A DNA stretch of 64,000 bases from Pseudomonas hormoni. GTDB lineage: Bacteria > Pseudomonadota > Gammaproteobacteria > Pseudomonadales > Pseudomonadaceae. This document shows, one piece after another, positions 34,485 through 44,486 of the stretch; position 1 is the first letter of the stretch, and each line of letters begins with the position of its first letter. The translations under genes and the position numbers were made by a program. The stretch lies in assembly GCF_018502625.1 (NCBI RefSeq), contig NZ_CP075566.1, positions 4,202,001 to 4,266,000 on the forward strand, written 5' to 3'. The notes below the pieces were generated by a model. That model saw only the letters and a list, made by a program, of their open reading frames with translations, was not told where the DNA came from and made no database searches.

Positions 34485-36554
34485 TCAAACCAGGCCAAGC
34501 CCGGCCAACAGCATGTCGATCACCTTGATGCCCGCGAACGGCACCAGCACGCCACCCAGCCCATAGATCAGCAGGTTGCGATTGAGCAATGCCGCTGCGC
34601 CAATGGCTCGGTAGGTCACACCCTTCAGCGCCAGCGGGATCAGAAACACGATGATCAGGGCATTGAAGATCACCGCGCTGAGAATCGCCGAGTTCGGGCT
34701 GCTCAGGTGCATCACGTTCAGGGCGCCCAGTTGCGGATAGGTCGCGACGAATGCGGCCGGTACGATAGCAAAATACTTGGCCACATCGTTGGCCACGCTG
34801 AAAGTGGTTAACGCACCGCGCGTCATGAGCATCTGTTTGCCGACTTCAACTACCTCGATCAGCTTGGTCGGGTTGCTGTCCAGATCGACCATGTTGCCCG
34901 CTTCCTTGGCGGCCTGAGTGCCACTGTTCATGGCCACTGCCACGTCCGCCTGGGCCAGTGCTGGCGCATCGTTGGTGCCGTCGCCGGTCATCGCCACCAG
35001 CTTGCCTTGCGCCTGGTAGTCGCGGATCAGTTGCAGCTTGTCTTCCGGCCGGGCCTCGGCAAGAAAGTCGTCAACCCCGGCCTCGACGGCAATCGCCGCC
35101 GCCGTAAGGCGGTTGTCGCCGGTGATCATGACCGTCTTGATGCCCATGCGCCGCAGCTCGGCAAAACGCTCCTTGATGCCACCCTTGACTATGTCCTTGA
35201 GCTCGACCACGCCCAATGCCCTTTCACCATCGCACACGACCAGCGGCGTACTGCCCCGGCGCGAGACTTCATCGACCTTAATCTGCAATCCCGGCGGAAA
35301 GCTGCCGCCCAGCGCCTCGATGTGCTGGCGAATGGCATCTGCCGCGCCCTTGCGGATGCGCCGGCCACCGGCCAGATCGACGCCGCTCATGCGGGTTTGC
35401 GCGGTGAAATGCACGAAGCTCGCCTCCAGGGCATTGAGGTCCCGCGCCCGCAGGTCGAACTTCTGCTTGGCGAGCACCACGATACTGCGGCCTTCCGGCG
35501 TTTCGTCGGCCAGCGAGGCCAACTGCGCGGCGTCCGCCAGTTCCGACTCCTTGACGCCGGGCGCAGGCAGAAAAGCGCTGGCCTGGCGATTGCCCAAGGT
35601 AATGGTGCCGGTTTTGTCCAGCAGCAGGACATCAACGTCACCCGCCGCTTCCACGGCTCGCCCGGAGGTGGCAATGACGTTGGCCGACATCATCCGGCTC
35701 ATGCCCGCTACACCAATCGCCGACAGCAGACCACCAATGGTCGTAGGGATCAGACAGACCAGCAGCGCTACCAGCACCGTTGCGCTGACCACATCGCCGC
35801 CGCTCATGGTCACCGCCAACATCGAGTACGGGCCCAGCGTCACGATCACCAGCAGAAACAGAAACGTCAGGCCCACCAGCAGAATGGTCAGCGCCACTTC
35901 GTTGGGCGTCTTCTGGCGCTTCGCGGATTCGACCATGGAAATCATGCGATCCAGAAACGACTCGCCGGGATTGACGCTGATGCGCACCACCAGCCAGTCC
36001 GACAGCACTTTTGTGCCCCCGGTGACCGATGAAAAGTCGCCGCCCGCCTCGCGAATCACCGGTGCCGACTCCCCGGTAATCGCGCTTTCATCCACTGACG
36101 CCACACCTTCGATCACCACACCATCGAGGGGCACCAGATCGCCCGCCTCGATCAACACCACAGCGTCCTTGAGCAGTTCGCTGGAAGGCACTGGCCGCCA
36201 GGCGGAACCGTGCCGGGGTTGCTGCAACAGCTTGGCCAGGGTCTGGCGCTTCATCCCGCGCAGGCTGGCCGCCTGAGCCCGACTACGCCCCTCTGCCAGG
36301 GCTTCGGCGAAGTTGGCAAACAGCACGGTGAACCACAGCCACAACGTGATACTGAGAATGAAACCACTGGGAGCTTCGCCCTCGCCCCCCAGTGATTGAA
36401 ACCACAACAGTGTGGTGAGAATACTGCCCAGGTACACCACAAACATGACCGGGTTCTTCCACTGCGCCTGGGGTAGCAGTTTCTTGAAAGCATCCAGGCA
36501 CGCCGTGAGCAACAACCCACGGTCGAACAAAGGCAAACGAGCTTGCTTACTCAT
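34485..36554 (-). CDS. kdpB: KdpB, potassium-transporting P-type ATPase catalytic subunit
   Basis: A 689-residue P-type ATPase. The phosphorylation motif is [10 protein letters not shown] (Asp about 314), the actuator loop is [13 protein letters not shown], and the hinge reads [33 protein letters not shown]. Seven or so transmembrane segments, as in KdpB. It couples ATP hydrolysis to potassium import through KdpA in the KdpFABC complex. Start ATG overlaps the kdpC stop by four bases (ATGA). It comes after kdpC, which is not the common order. Confidence 0.93.
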   Translation of the reverse strand: MSKQARLPLFDRGLLLTACLDAFKKLLPQAQWKNPVMFVVYLGSILTTLLWFQSLGGEGEAPSGFILSITLWLWFTVLFANFAEALAEGRSRAQAASLRGMKRQTLAKLLQQPRHGSAWRPVPSSELLKDAVVLIEAGDLVPLDGVVIEGVASVDESAITGESAPVIREAGGDFSSVTGGTKVLSDWLVVRISVNPGESFLDRMISMVESAKRQKTPNEVALTILLVGLTFLFLLVIVTLGPYSMLAVTMSGGDVVSATVLVALLVCLIPTTIGGLLSAIGVAGMSRMMSANVIATSGRAVEAAGDVDVLLLDKTGTITLGNRQASAFLPAPGVKESELADAAQLASLADETPEGRSIVVLAKQKFDLRARDLNALEASFVHFTAQTRMSGVDLAGGRRIRKGAADAIRQHIEALGGSFPPGLQIKVDEVSRRGSTPLVVCDGERALGVVELKDIVKGGIKERFAELRRMGIKTVMITGDNRLTAAAIAVEAGVDDFLAEARPEDKLQLIRDYQAQGKLVAMTGDGTNDAPALAQADVAVAMNSGTQAAKEAGNMVDLDSNPTKLIEVVEVGKQMLMTRGALTTFSVANDVAKYFAIVPAAFVATYPQLGALNVMHLSSPNSAILSAVIFNALIIVFLIPLALKGVTYRAIGAAALLNRNLLIYGLGGVLVPFAGIKVIDMLLAGLGLV

Positions 36555-37246
36555 GGTTGTTTCTCTTGTTCACTGGCCGCAAGGGATGGCTGATGCGCAG
36601 GTGTCAAAGCATCCAGCGCGAGGTTGAGTTGCAGCACATTGACCCGCGGCTCGCCGAGCAAGCCAAAGGTGCGTTGCTCCGTGTGGGCGTTCACCAGTTT
36701 CAACAGATCGACTTCCGGCAGGTGACGCAGGCGTGCGACGCGCGACGCCTGAATCTGTGCGTTGGCCACCGAGATGTGCGGGTCCAGGCCGGACGCCGAC
36801 GAGGTGACCGCATCCACCGGCACCTGCGCATCGGCGGCCAGGCCGTTCTGCTGGCGGTAGCTTTCGACGCGCAGGGCTACGGCGTCGATCAACTTCTGGC
36901 TGGTTGGGCCAAGGTTGCTGGCGCCACTGGAACCTGCGTTGTACGGTTGTGCCACGCTCTTGCTTGGGTCCAGTGGGTCGGCGCCGAGGGTCATGCTCGG
37001 ACGCCCCTGAAAATACTCGGGGCGAGTGAAATGCTGGCCGATGACCGCCGAACCGATCACCAACCCGTCCCGTTCAACCAGACTGCCCCGGGCCTGAAAC
37101 GGGAACAGCACGTTAGCCACCAGCGTGGTGAACAACGGATACGCCAGCCCGGTCAGCAACATGAAGAACGCCGCCGAAATCAGCACCGGGCGCAACAGGC
37201 CGACAAACAGAAATTGCACCTTGGTTTGAGTGTGTACTTGAGTCAT
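36551..37246 (-). CDS. kdpC: KdpC subunit
   Basis: About 231 residues with one N-terminal transmembrane helix ([23 protein letters not shown]) and the KdpC soluble part: [39 protein letters not shown] and [21 protein letters not shown]. The last 18 or so residues ([17 protein letters not shown]) go beyond the usual end. KdpC stabilises the complex and helps nucleotide affinity. ATG 37246 is used; GTG 37249 is an alternative. It lies 10 bases after kdpA and before kdpB. Confidence 0.9.
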   Translation of the reverse strand: MTQVHTQTKVQFLFVGLLRPVLISAAFFMLLTGLAYPLFTTLVANVLFPFQARGSLVERDGLVIGSAVIGQHFTRPEYFQGRPSMTLGADPLDPSKSVAQPYNAGSSGASNLGPTSQKLIDAVALRVESYRQQNGLAADAQVPVDAVTSSASGLDPHISVANAQIQASRVARLRHLPEVDLLKLVNAHTEQRTFGLLGEPRVNVLQLNLALDALTPAHQPSLAASEQEKQP

Positions 37247-37256
37247 CACAGCCCCC

Positions 37257-38963
37257 TCACTTGTACGTCTGGCCGGCCAGCAACTGCAGTTGCTCGACCA
37301 GTGGGCCGAGCGCGAGCGCCGGCAGGAAAGTCAGGCCGCCCACCACCAACACCACGAACACCACCAGAAACATGAACAGCGGCGTGGCGGTCGGGATGGT
37401 GCCGGCACCGGCCGGGATGTTCTTTTTCATCGCCAGGGAACCCGCGACCGCGAGCATCGGCAGCATGGTGAAGAAGCGTCCGAGCAACATGGCAAGACCG
37501 ATGGTGGTGTTGAAGAACGGCGTATTGGCGTTCAATCCGGCGAACGCCGAACCGTTGTTGGCAGTGCCCGAGGTGTAGGCATACAGCACCTCGCTGAAGC
37601 CATGAGGCCCCTGGTTGTTAAGGCTATTGAGGGTGTCGGGCCAGAGTGCCGCCAGGGCGGTGAAGCCAAGAATGCAGATGGGGTGCGCCAGCACCGAGAG
37701 CATGACCAGCTTGATCTCCCGTGCCTCGATCTTCTTGCCGAGGAATTCCGGACTGCGACCGATCATCATGCCCACCAGAAACACCGTCAGCAGCGCGTAC
37801 TGGATCAGGTTGATAAAGCCCACGCCGTCGCCACCGAACACGCAATTGAGCATCATCTGCGCCAGCGGTACGAAGCCGCCCATGGGCGTCAGCGAGTCAT
37901 GCATGGCGTTCACCGAGCCGGTGGTTGCGCCGGTGGTGGTGGTCACGAACAGGCTGGTGTCGGCAATCCCGAAGCGCAACTCCTTGCCTTCCATGTTGCC
38001 GCCACTCTGGGTGGCCGACAGCACCTGATCCGCGCCCACTCGGGTCAACAGCGGGTTGCCACTTTGTTCGGCGGTGTAAACGATGCTCAGAAAGCCGACG
38101 AACATCACCAGGAACGTACCAAAGAACACCCAGCCCTGACGCCGGCGCATCAGCATGCTGCCGAAGGTGTACGTCAGCGCCGACGGGATCAGCAGCATGC
38201 TGAGGATATGCAGCATGTTCGTCAGCGGGGTCGGGTTCTCGAACGGGTGCGCGGCGTTCATGCTGAAGAAACCGCCGCCGTTGGTGCCGATGTGCTTGAT
38301 TGACTCGAAACTCGCCACCGCGCCGACGATCAATTGCTGCTGCGCGCCTTCCAGCGTGGAGGCAAGGGCCTGGGAGTTGAGGGTTTGTGGCATGCCTTGC
38401 CAGACATAAACCAGCGCCATGCCAAAACACAGTGGCAGCATCACTCGGTACAGGGTGCGAGTGAAGTCCACCCAGTAGTTTCCGATGTCAGCGGAGTTCG
38501 ACCGACTGAGACCGCGAATGAATCCCGCGGCGGCCACAACGCCCGCTGTTGCGCCGACGAACATCAGGAAGGTGATGACCGCCATCTGGCTGAAATTGGA
38601 CAGGCTGGTTTCACCTGAATAAGCCTGCCAGTTGGTGTTGGTGATAAAAGACGCAGCGGTATTGAACGCCAGATCCGGTGTTTGCGCGCTCAGCCCCAAG
38701 GGGTTGAGCGGCATGAAACCTTGCAGGCGCAACACGATGTAGCCCAGCAACATCATTGCCGCGTTCGACAGCAACAGGGCCGAGCCGTAGCGCGCCCAGC
38801 CCATGGTTTCGGTCGAATCGATCCCCAGCAAACGATATGTGGCACGCTCCGCCAAGGCATGGTTTCGCCCTGTAAATACCAGCGTCAGCCACTTCCCCAT
38901 CAGAACGGCAAGTCCGGTCATCAAGCCGAGAATCACCGCAAATTCCAGCATAGTGCTCAACAT
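37257..38963 (-). CDS. kdpA: KdpA, potassium-binding subunit
   Basis: A 568-residue membrane protein of the SKT fold with four selectivity loops visible: [37 protein letters not shown] and [12 protein letters not shown]. KdpA binds and passes potassium in the Kdp complex. Start ATG 38963 has GGAG 9 bases upstream; the longer frame to 39020 would run through an upstream small ORF. A second in-frame ATG lies at 38951. Confidence 0.92.
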   Translation of the reverse strand: MLSTMLEFAVILGLMTGLAVLMGKWLTLVFTGRNHALAERATYRLLGIDSTETMGWARYGSALLLSNAAMMLLGYIVLRLQGFMPLNPLGLSAQTPDLAFNTAASFITNTNWQAYSGETSLSNFSQMAVITFLMFVGATAGVVAAAGFIRGLSRSNSADIGNYWVDFTRTLYRVMLPLCFGMALVYVWQGMPQTLNSQALASTLEGAQQQLIVGAVASFESIKHIGTNGGGFFSMNAAHPFENPTPLTNMLHILSMLLIPSALTYTFGSMLMRRRQGWVFFGTFLVMFVGFLSIVYTAEQSGNPLLTRVGADQVLSATQSGGNMEGKELRFGIADTSLFVTTTTGATTGSVNAMHDSLTPMGGFVPLAQMMLNCVFGGDGVGFINLIQYALLTVFLVGMMIGRSPEFLGKKIEAREIKLVMLSVLAHPICILGFTALAALWPDTLNSLNNQGPHGFSEVLYAYTSGTANNGSAFAGLNANTPFFNTTIGLAMLLGRFFTMLPMLAVAGSLAMKKNIPAGAGTIPTATPLFMFLVVFVVLVVGGLTFLPALALGPLVEQLQLLAGQTYK

Positions 38964-38976
38964 GTCGATGCTCCGT

Positions 38977-39060
38977 TCAAATCTTGCCCATGGCGACGAT
39001 GACCATGGCTGTCGCAGCAAAAAACACCACGCTAACCCCCATGAAAATCAGGTCGTACAT
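38977..39060 (-). CDS. Uncharacterised 27-residue membrane peptide between kdpF and kdpA
   Basis: A small frame ([15 protein letters not shown], then [12 protein letters not shown]) that is mostly hydrophobic and would form one transmembrane helix. It has a good ribosome site, AAGGA, 8 bases before ATG 39060, and it ends 13 bases before kdpA. It is different from KdpF, which lies upstream. Small anonymous frames occur in kdp clusters of other bacteria, and their role is unknown. I infer that it is translated and could be an extra complex subunit. Confidence 0.6.
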   Translation of the reverse strand: MYDLIFMGVSVVFFAATAMVIVAMGKI

Positions 39061-39130
39061 TGCCGGTTTCCTTTCTCAAGACCGCCGTGGCGGACGAATA
39101 AAAACGCCTGTGCCGCAATGACTGCGGCCA

Positions 39131-39229
39131 TCAGAACTTCTCTGCACGGATAAGGGCGTAACCCAGGTAGGCAAACAACAGGGCGGCGCACAGGCCGCTG
39201 GCGATGTAAATGAACTCGAGTGTTAACAA
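39131..39229 (-). CDS. kdpF: KdpF subunit
   Basis: A 32-residue membrane peptide. The end, LLFAYLGYALIRAEKF, matches the E. coli KdpF C terminus (LGYLVYALINAEAF) closely. Start TTG 39229 has GGGGAG 6 bases upstream. KdpF is a single-helix subunit that stabilises the KdpFABC complex. It is the first gene of the leftward kdp operon. Confidence 0.8.
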   Translation of the reverse strand: MLTLEFIYIASGLCAALLFAYLGYALIRAEKF

Positions 39230-39286
39230 GACTGCTCCCCCTGACCAAACGAAAGGGCACCCGCAATCGGGTCCCGGCAGAGCGCG

Positions 39287-39307
39287 TCAGCGCAAAAAAC
39301 GCACTGA
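39287..39307. promoter_or_regulatory. Candidate KdpE site or operator upstream of kdpF
   Basis: TCAGCGC and GCACTGA (one mismatch) flank an A-rich centre AAAAAAC, 58-78 bases before the kdpF start. The place and AT centre fit an operator; KdpE binding is only inferred. Confidence 0.4.
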
Positions 39308-39489
39308 ACTCGCGCTCTGATCTGCGCTGTGCAGGTTAAGTGAGGGGGTATCAAGGACAGACACTGATTGGGGGCAGCGGTATTAAGACGGCATATAGAT
39401 CGAGCGAAACGGACGGTGTGCGGGGGGTGATGCGAGGAGTCAACGACAGTCACGAACGGGCACGGTGAAGTGCCCGTCCGGAGCTTGGG

Positions 39490-39978
39490 TCAATCCGGTT
39501 TGAGCGGCAGCCAGATCTCCAGCACGCCGGTGTTGAGCTTCGGGTTGAAGTCTTCGCTGTAGCGTTCGAATTCCGGGGCGTCCGCCGCCTCTTTACCGGA
39601 CTGTGGCAACCAGGTTTTCCAGATGTACTGGAAGGTCGCGGGCAACTGTTCCAGAGTGCCTTTGTGCTCGAACACCGCGTAATGTTGGGGTTGAACCTCG
39701 ATCCAGCGGTACTTCTCGGGCAGGTCATCGAGTTTGTCGATCTCGACGCCAGCGATGTATTCGAAGCCGCCCTTGCCATCCGGATTGCAGCAGATACCGT
39801 AGGTCACTTCGCTTTTTTGACCGGGAATATTGCCAATCTCGGGAATGAATTTCTCCCAAAGGTCGGGAATCAACTGGGTTGTGTCTGCGGTAAATCGACC
39901 ACCAAGCCCCGCAATGAGCAGAAAGTGCCCGTGTTCAAAACGTGGCTCGGCCGGTTTTACGCCTGATTGCTCATCCAT
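39490..39978 (-). CDS. GyrI-like small-molecule-binding protein
   Basis: A 162-residue protein resembling the GyrI/AraC effector-binding domain: GHFLLIAGLGGRF, TYGICCNPDG, FEYIAGVEID, WIEVQPQHYAVFEHKGTLEQLPATFQYIW. Such stand-alone domains bind hydrophobic small molecules or inhibit gyrase. There is no DNA-binding domain here. It is close to the kdp promoter region but likely unrelated to it. Confidence 0.78.
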   Translation of the reverse strand: MDEQSGVKPAEPRFEHGHFLLIAGLGGRFTADTTQLIPDLWEKFIPEIGNIPGQKSEVTYGICCNPDGKGGFEYIAGVEIDKLDDLPEKYRWIEVQPQHYAVFEHKGTLEQLPATFQYIWKTWLPQSGKEAADAPEFERYSEDFNPKLNTGVLEIWLPLKPD

Positions 39979-40045
39979 GACTCGACTCCTGGATCAAAAA
40001 AGTGGGTTCGGCTGGGAGTATAGAAGCCAAACCCGATTCACCCAA

Positions 40046-40708
40046 TTACAGTGCATGCAACGCCTCGACGGCGCCCGCGCCTACAAACTCATTATAGCCC
40101 GATAGGATCACGTAGACCGCGAAATAGCAGAAGATCGCCGCCGATGCCATGTAGGAGTAACGCAGCAGTTTGTCGCCGAGCAACTTGCCGCCATGGCTCG
40201 CCGCGAAGCACAGACCTACGCACCAGAGCACACCGGCGCAGAGAAAACCGCCAAGAAACAGCGCCGAACTGAGGGCACCACCGCCACCGGAACGCGCGAT
40301 CAATGTGCCGCCCACCGCGGCAAACCAGAGAATGGCGCTGGGAGACGACATCGCGAGGAAAATACCGCGGAAAAATTCTTTGCGGTGCGAGTTGTGCCCG
40401 ACCTCAGCGGTCTCAGCCAGCAGCGCCTCATGGTGAATCGCCGAATAGATCATCTTCGCCGCGAAGTACACCAGCAACGCCGAACCGCCGATCCACAGCA
40501 CCCAGCGCACGGTTTCGTATTGCAGCAAAACGGTCATGCCGGCCAGCGCCAGCACCGCGTAAATCAGGTCGCCGACGCAGGTCCCCAACCCCAGCGCAAA
40601 GCCTTGAAAATAGCCGCGCTGCATGGCCAGGGTGATCATCGCGATATTGGCCACGCCGATGTCCAGGCACAGAGAAAGGCTCAGCAAGAAGCCGCTGCTA
40701 AATTCCAT
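40046..40708 (-). CDS. LysE-family amino-acid exporter
   Basis: A 220-residue inner membrane protein with about six helices, matching the LysE/RhtB branch: LCLDIGVANIAMITLAM, GLGTCVGDLIYAVLALAGM, MSSPSAILWFAAVGGTLIAR. Likely exports an amino acid or similar small cation; the substrate is unclear. ATG 40708 has AAGGA 9 bases upstream. It is divergent from alaC. Confidence 0.82.
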   Translation of the reverse strand: MEFSSGFLLSLSLCLDIGVANIAMITLAMQRGYFQGFALGLGTCVGDLIYAVLALAGMTVLLQYETVRWVLWIGGSALLVYFAAKMIYSAIHHEALLAETAEVGHNSHRKEFFRGIFLAMSSPSAILWFAAVGGTLIARSGGGGALSSALFLGGFLCAGVLWCVGLCFAASHGGKLLGDKLLRYSYMASAAIFCYFAVYVILSGYNEFVGAGAVEALHAL

Positions 40709-40847
40709 CAACCGTTTTCCTTCGGAAAAATTTGTTTACACACTCGCTGGACAGTTTGCCATGCCGCCCCTTATCTTCCGCAACAGGTCACCGCAGTGAC
40801 CAGCGTCGCTCGGACGGTTCCGGGCGCTCACGTTATCCGAGGCAACA

Positions 40848-42065
40848 ATGGCTAACCCAGGTTCGCCGCGCCGCTTTGCGCGCATAGATCGACTCCCCCC
40901 TTACGTTTTCAACATCACTGCCGAGCTGAAGATGGCCGCCCGTCGTCGTGGCGAAGACATCATCGACTTCAGCATGGGCAACCCCGACGGCCCGACGCCG
41001 CCGCACATTGTCGAAAAACTCGTTACTGTCGCCCAGCGCGAAGACACCCACGGTTACTCCACGTCCAAGGGTATTCCACGCCTGCGCCGGGCGATTTCGA
41101 ACTGGTACAAGGAACGCTACGAGGTCGATATCGACCCGGAAAGCGAAGCCATCGTGACCATCGGTTCCAAGGAAGGCCTGGCGCATTTGATGCTGGCCAC
41201 CCTGGACCAGGGCGACACTGTGCTGGTGCCGAACCCGAGCTACCCGATTCACATTTACGGTGCCGTGATTGCCGGCGCCCAGGTGCGTTCGGTGCCGCTG
41301 ATTCCGGGTGTGGACTTCTTCGCCGAGCTGGAACGGGCGATTCGCGGTTCCATCCCGAAACCGAAAATGATGATCCTCGGCTTCCCGTCCAACCCGACCG
41401 CGCAGTGCGTAGAACTGGATTTCTTTGAGCGGGTGATCGCCCTCGCCAAACAGTACGACGTGCTGGTGGTGCACGACCTGGCCTACGCCGACATCGTCTA
41501 CGACGGCTGGAAAGCTCCGTCGATCATGCAAGTGCCGGGCGCCAAGGACATCGCGGTGGAGTTTTTCACCCTGTCCAAAAGCTACAACATGGCGGGTTGG
41601 CGCATTGGCTTCATGGTCGGCAACCCGGAACTGGTCAACGCCCTGGCGCGGATCAAGAGTTATCACGACTACGGCACTTTTACCCCGCTGCAGGTGGCGG
41701 CGATTGCGGCGCTGGAAGGCGATCAGCAGTGCGTCAAGGACATCGCCGAGCAGTACCGGCAGCGACGCAATGTGCTGGTCAAAGGCCTGCATGAACTGGG
41801 CTGGATGGTGGAAAACCCGAAAGCGTCGATGTACGTCTGGGCGAAGATTCCCGAGGCCTATGCGCACCTGGGTTCGCTGGAGTTCGCCAAGAAACTGCTG
41901 GCCGAAGCCAAGGTGTGCGTGTCACCGGGCGTGGGGTTTGGTGAATATGGGGATGATCATGTGCGCTTCGCGCTGATCGAAAACCAGGACCGGATTCGTC
42001 AGGCCGTGCGCGGGATTCGCGGGATGTTCAGGGCGGATGGGCTGGTCGCAAAAACCAACGCCTGA
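40848..42065 (+). CDS. alaC: AlaC-type alanine/glutamate-pyruvate aminotransferase
   Basis: A 405-residue class I PLP aminotransferase. PLP lysine is Lys244 in [39 protein letters not shown] and the N-terminal [18 protein letters not shown] match AlaC. The enzyme makes alanine from pyruvate with glutamate. Divergent with a LysE-type exporter, which might export the alanine or a related amino acid, but that is inferred. A REPIN element and a terminator follow. Confidence 0.87.
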   Translation: MANPGSPRRFARIDRLPPYVFNITAELKMAARRRGEDIIDFSMGNPDGPTPPHIVEKLVTVAQREDTHGYSTSKGIPRLRRAISNWYKERYEVDIDPESEAIVTIGSKEGLAHLMLATLDQGDTVLVPNPSYPIHIYGAVIAGAQVRSVPLIPGVDFFAELERAIRGSIPKPKMMILGFPSNPTAQCVELDFFERVIALAKQYDVLVVHDLAYADIVYDGWKAPSIMQVPGAKDIAVEFFTLSKSYNMAGWRIGFMVGNPELVNALARIKSYHDYGTFTPLQVAAIAALEGDQQCVKDIAEQYRQRRNVLVKGLHELGWMVENPKASMYVWAKIPEAYAHLGSLEFAKKLLAEAKVCVSPGVGFGEYGDDHVRFALIENQDRIRQAVRGIRGMFRADGLVAKTNA

Positions 42066-42090
42066 CCACATTTTGTGGAAACAACATTAC

Positions 42091-42224
42091 GGTGGCGAGG
42101 GAGCTTGCTCCCGCTGGGTCGCGAAGCGGCCCCAAAAGCATTCACCGCATTGCTCCAGATAGATTACGGTTGGCTGGTTTACGACTAATTCGCAGCCGAG
42201 CGGGAGCAAGCTCCCTCGCCACAT
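42091..42224. repeat. REPIN-type repeat (GGCGAGGGAGCTTGCTCCCGC family)
   Basis: Arms GGTGGCGAGGGAGCTTGCTC and GAGCAAGCTCCCTCGCCACA between alaC and gntT, about 134 bases long. Confidence 0.85.
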
Positions 42225-42259
42225 AGAGCCCGCTCAGGTTTGAGTCAGGATTCATCCAC

Positions 42260-42289
42260 AAAAAAACCGCATCGCTGCGGTTTTTTTGT
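42260..42289. terminator. Bidirectional terminator after alaC and gntT
   Basis: AAAAAACCGCA and TGCGGTTTTTT pair around TCGC, with T runs on both strands. It ends both convergent units. Confidence 0.88.
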
Positions 42290-42303
42290 ATCTGCCAATC
42301 GGC

Positions 42304-43656
42304 TTAAACGAACAACGACAGCAGCAGGATAAAGCCCAGGCCCACCACGGACAGGATGGTTTCCATCGCCGTCCAGGTCTTGAAGGTTTCCGCCACAGTC
42401 ATGTTGAAGTACTGCTTCACCAGCCAGAAACCGGCGTCGTTGACGTGAGACAGAATCAACGAACCGGCACCGGTGGCCAGCACCAGCAGCTCACGGTTCA
42501 CACCCGGCATCATCCCCACCACCGGCACCACAATGCCTGCGCCGGTAATGGTCGCCACGGTCGCCGAACCGGTCGCGATACGGATCACTGCCGCCACCAG
42601 CCACGCCAGAAGGATTGGCGAGATCTGCGCGGCCACCGCCATGTTGCCGATGACATTACCAACGCCGCTGGTTACCAGCATTTGCTTGAAGCCACCGCCG
42701 GCGCCAATGATCAGGATGATCGCGGCGGTCGGCGCGAGGCTCGCGTCCAGCCATTTGAGCATCTGGTTGGAGCCAATGCCTTGCTTGTAGCCGAAGGTAT
42801 ACAGCGACAGCAACAACGCCAGCAGCAGTGCCGAGATCGGGTGACCGATCAGGTCCATGAAGGTACGGAAGAAATTACCGTCCGGCAGCACCACATCGGC
42901 GAAGGTCTTGAGCAACATCAGGAACACCGGCGACAGCACGGTGATCAGGGTGATGGCGAAGCTCGGGAGATCGGCAGAATCGTTCTCGCGCGCCAGTTGA
43001 TCCACCAGTTCCTGGTTAGGATGGCCGGGAATGTACTTGGCAATGAAGGTGCCGTAGATCGGGCCGGCGATGATGGCCGTCGGCAGCGCAACGATCAGGC
43101 CGTAGAGAATGGTTTTACCGATGTCGGCACCGAACACGCCGATGGCCAGCAACGGACCCGGGTGCGGCGGAACGAGCCCGTGCACGGCGGACAGGCCGGC
43201 CAGCAGCGGGATACCGATCTTGATGATCGACACGCCGGTACGCCGGGCGACGATGAACACCAGCGGGATCAGCAGCACGAAGCCGATTTCGAAGAACAGC
43301 GGAATGCCGACCAGGAACGCGGCGAACATCATCGCCCACTGCACCTTGTCCTTGCCGAACGCGCGAATCAGGGTCTGGGCAATCTGATCCGCCCCGCCCG
43401 ACTCGGCCATCATTTTGCCGAGCATCGTGCCCAGCGCGAGGATGATCCCGACGAAACCGAGCACCCCACCGAAGCCGTCCTGGAACGCCTTGATAATGGT
43501 GCCGATCGGCATGCCGGAGGTCAGCCCGAGAAAGGCTGCGGCGATGATCAGGGCAATGAACGGGTGGAACTTGAACTTGGTGATCAGGACGATAAGCCCG
43601 ATCACCGTGACCACTGCATCGAGCAGCAGGAACGTCTCGTGGGACATGCCAAACAT
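42304..43656 (-). CDS. gntT: GntP-family gluconate:H+ symporter
   Basis: A 450-residue gluconate permease with about twelve helices (FKFHPFIALIIAAAFLG, GILALGTMLGK-like segment, GLVPPHPGPLLAIGVFGADIG). The last motif is a GntP-family hallmark. It imports gluconate with protons. ATG 43656 has AGGAG 9 bases upstream. Second gene of gntK-gntT; a separate GntR-like site lies in the 81-base gap between the two. Confidence 0.9.
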   Translation of the reverse strand: MFGMSHETFLLLDAVVTVIGLIVLITKFKFHPFIALIIAAAFLGLTSGMPIGTIIKAFQDGFGGVLGFVGIILALGTMLGKMMAESGGADQIAQTLIRAFGKDKVQWAMMFAAFLVGIPLFFEIGFVLLIPLVFIVARRTGVSIIKIGIPLLAGLSAVHGLVPPHPGPLLAIGVFGADIGKTILYGLIVALPTAIIAGPIYGTFIAKYIPGHPNQELVDQLARENDSADLPSFAITLITVLSPVFLMLLKTFADVVLPDGNFFRTFMDLIGHPISALLLALLLSLYTFGYKQGIGSNQMLKWLDASLAPTAAIILIIGAGGGFKQMLVTSGVGNVIGNMAVAAQISPILLAWLVAAVIRIATGSATVATITGAGIVVPVVGMMPGVNRELLVLATGAGSLILSHVNDAGFWLVKQYFNMTVAETFKTWTAMETILSVVGLGFILLLSLFV

Positions 43657-43715
43657 TAGGGGTGTCTCCTGGTTGTTGTTGTTATTAAAGCGGGTAATTC
43701 GAAAGCCATAAGGAC

Positions 43716-43729
43716 AGCGCTATCTCTTC
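43716..43729 (-). promoter_or_regulatory. GntR-like site in the gntK-gntT gap
   Basis: TAGCGCT is preceded on the minus strand by GAAGAGA; this fits the core of AC-N-AAG-N-TAGCGCT but only in part. It suggests separate control of gntT. Confidence 0.4.
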
Positions 43730-43737
43730 GAGCAAAA

Positions 43738-44271
43738 TTAACCGGCGCGTTTCAAGCCGTGTTCCAGCCACCAGGCATGCGCCTGTTTCGCCAATTGGTC
43801 GACGCTGTGATTCGACGCGTCGAGGGCCAGCGTCAGCGGTTCGCCAACGGGGGATTCAAGGGTGGCGAACTGGCTGTCGATCAACGTCGACGGCATGAAG
43901 TGGCCCGGCCGATGGGAGACACGATCGGCAGCCACTTCAGGCGTGAGTTCAAGGAACACGAAGCCCAGGCCCGGCAAGGCGCTGCGCAGACGTTCGCGGT
44001 AAATATGTTTGAGGGCCGAGCAGGTCAGCACCGGGCGTTCGCCCGTGGCGTCGACGCGGCGCAGTTCATCGCACAGGCTGTCGAGCCAGCCGGCACGGTC
44101 GTCGTCGTTCAGGGGAATGCCTGCGCTCATCTTTTCGATATTGGCGGCAGGGTGAAAAGTATCGCCTTCAATGGCAGTCGCGCCGCTGAGCTCGCACAGG
44201 GCTTCACTGACGCACGTCTTGCCGCAACCGGCAACGCCCATGATGACCAGGGCGGTGATGGGATGATTCAT
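43738..44271 (-). CDS. gntK: Gluconokinase
   Basis: A 177-residue P-loop kinase. Walker A GVAGCGKT (residues 12-19), then IEGDTFHPAANIEKMSAGIPLNDDDR with the gluconate-binding pattern. It phosphorylates gluconate to 6-phosphogluconate for the Entner-Doudoroff and pentose phosphate routes. First gene of a leftward gntK-gntT pair and divergent from gntR. Confidence 0.92.
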   Translation of the reverse strand: MNHPITALVIMGVAGCGKTCVSEALCELSGATAIEGDTFHPAANIEKMSAGIPLNDDDRAGWLDSLCDELRRVDATGERPVLTCSALKHIYRERLRSALPGLGFVFLELTPEVAADRVSHRPGHFMPSTLIDSQFATLESPVGEPLTLALDASNHSVDQLAKQAHAWWLEHGLKRAG

Positions 44272-44292
44272 GTAACACCTCAGCGCGCAGAC

Positions 44293-44306
44293 AGCGCTAC
44301 CTTTGA
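44293..44306 (-). promoter_or_regulatory. GntR-like operator before gntK
   Basis: Minus strand TCAAAGGTAGCGCT matches AC-N-AAG-N-TAGCGCT with one mismatch (first A to T). It lies 22 bases before the gntK start. Confidence 0.6.
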
Positions 44307-44443
44307 AAGCTATGACACTCGTTCAAAAGCAGAAGTTGCCGACGCCTTCTTGTCATTTTTGTGGGTTGCAGCGTGTTCGTTCCCAACGCCGAAAAGCGAG
44401 GTTCAGGCAAAACTCGCTTACGCATTTGCAGCTGCTTCGGGAC

Positions 44444-44457
44444 AGCGCTACCTTAGT
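44444..44457 (-). promoter_or_regulatory. GntR operator before gntR
   Basis: Minus strand ACTAAGGTAGCGCT matches AC-N-AAG-N-TAGCGCT exactly, a site described for Pseudomonas GntR (from memory). It is 30 bases before the gntR start, so gntR should repress itself. Confidence 0.7.
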
Positions 44458-44486
44458 GCCTTGAATTTTGTTTGGCAAGCCGCCCG

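Noticed and set aside
39048..39131. A 27-codon frame (MAAVIAAQAF start) overlapping the kdpF stop by TGATG
   Set aside because: It overlaps the kdpF stop and could be coupled, but it lacks its own ribosome site and its end covers the ribosome site of the next small frame, which is the better candidate.
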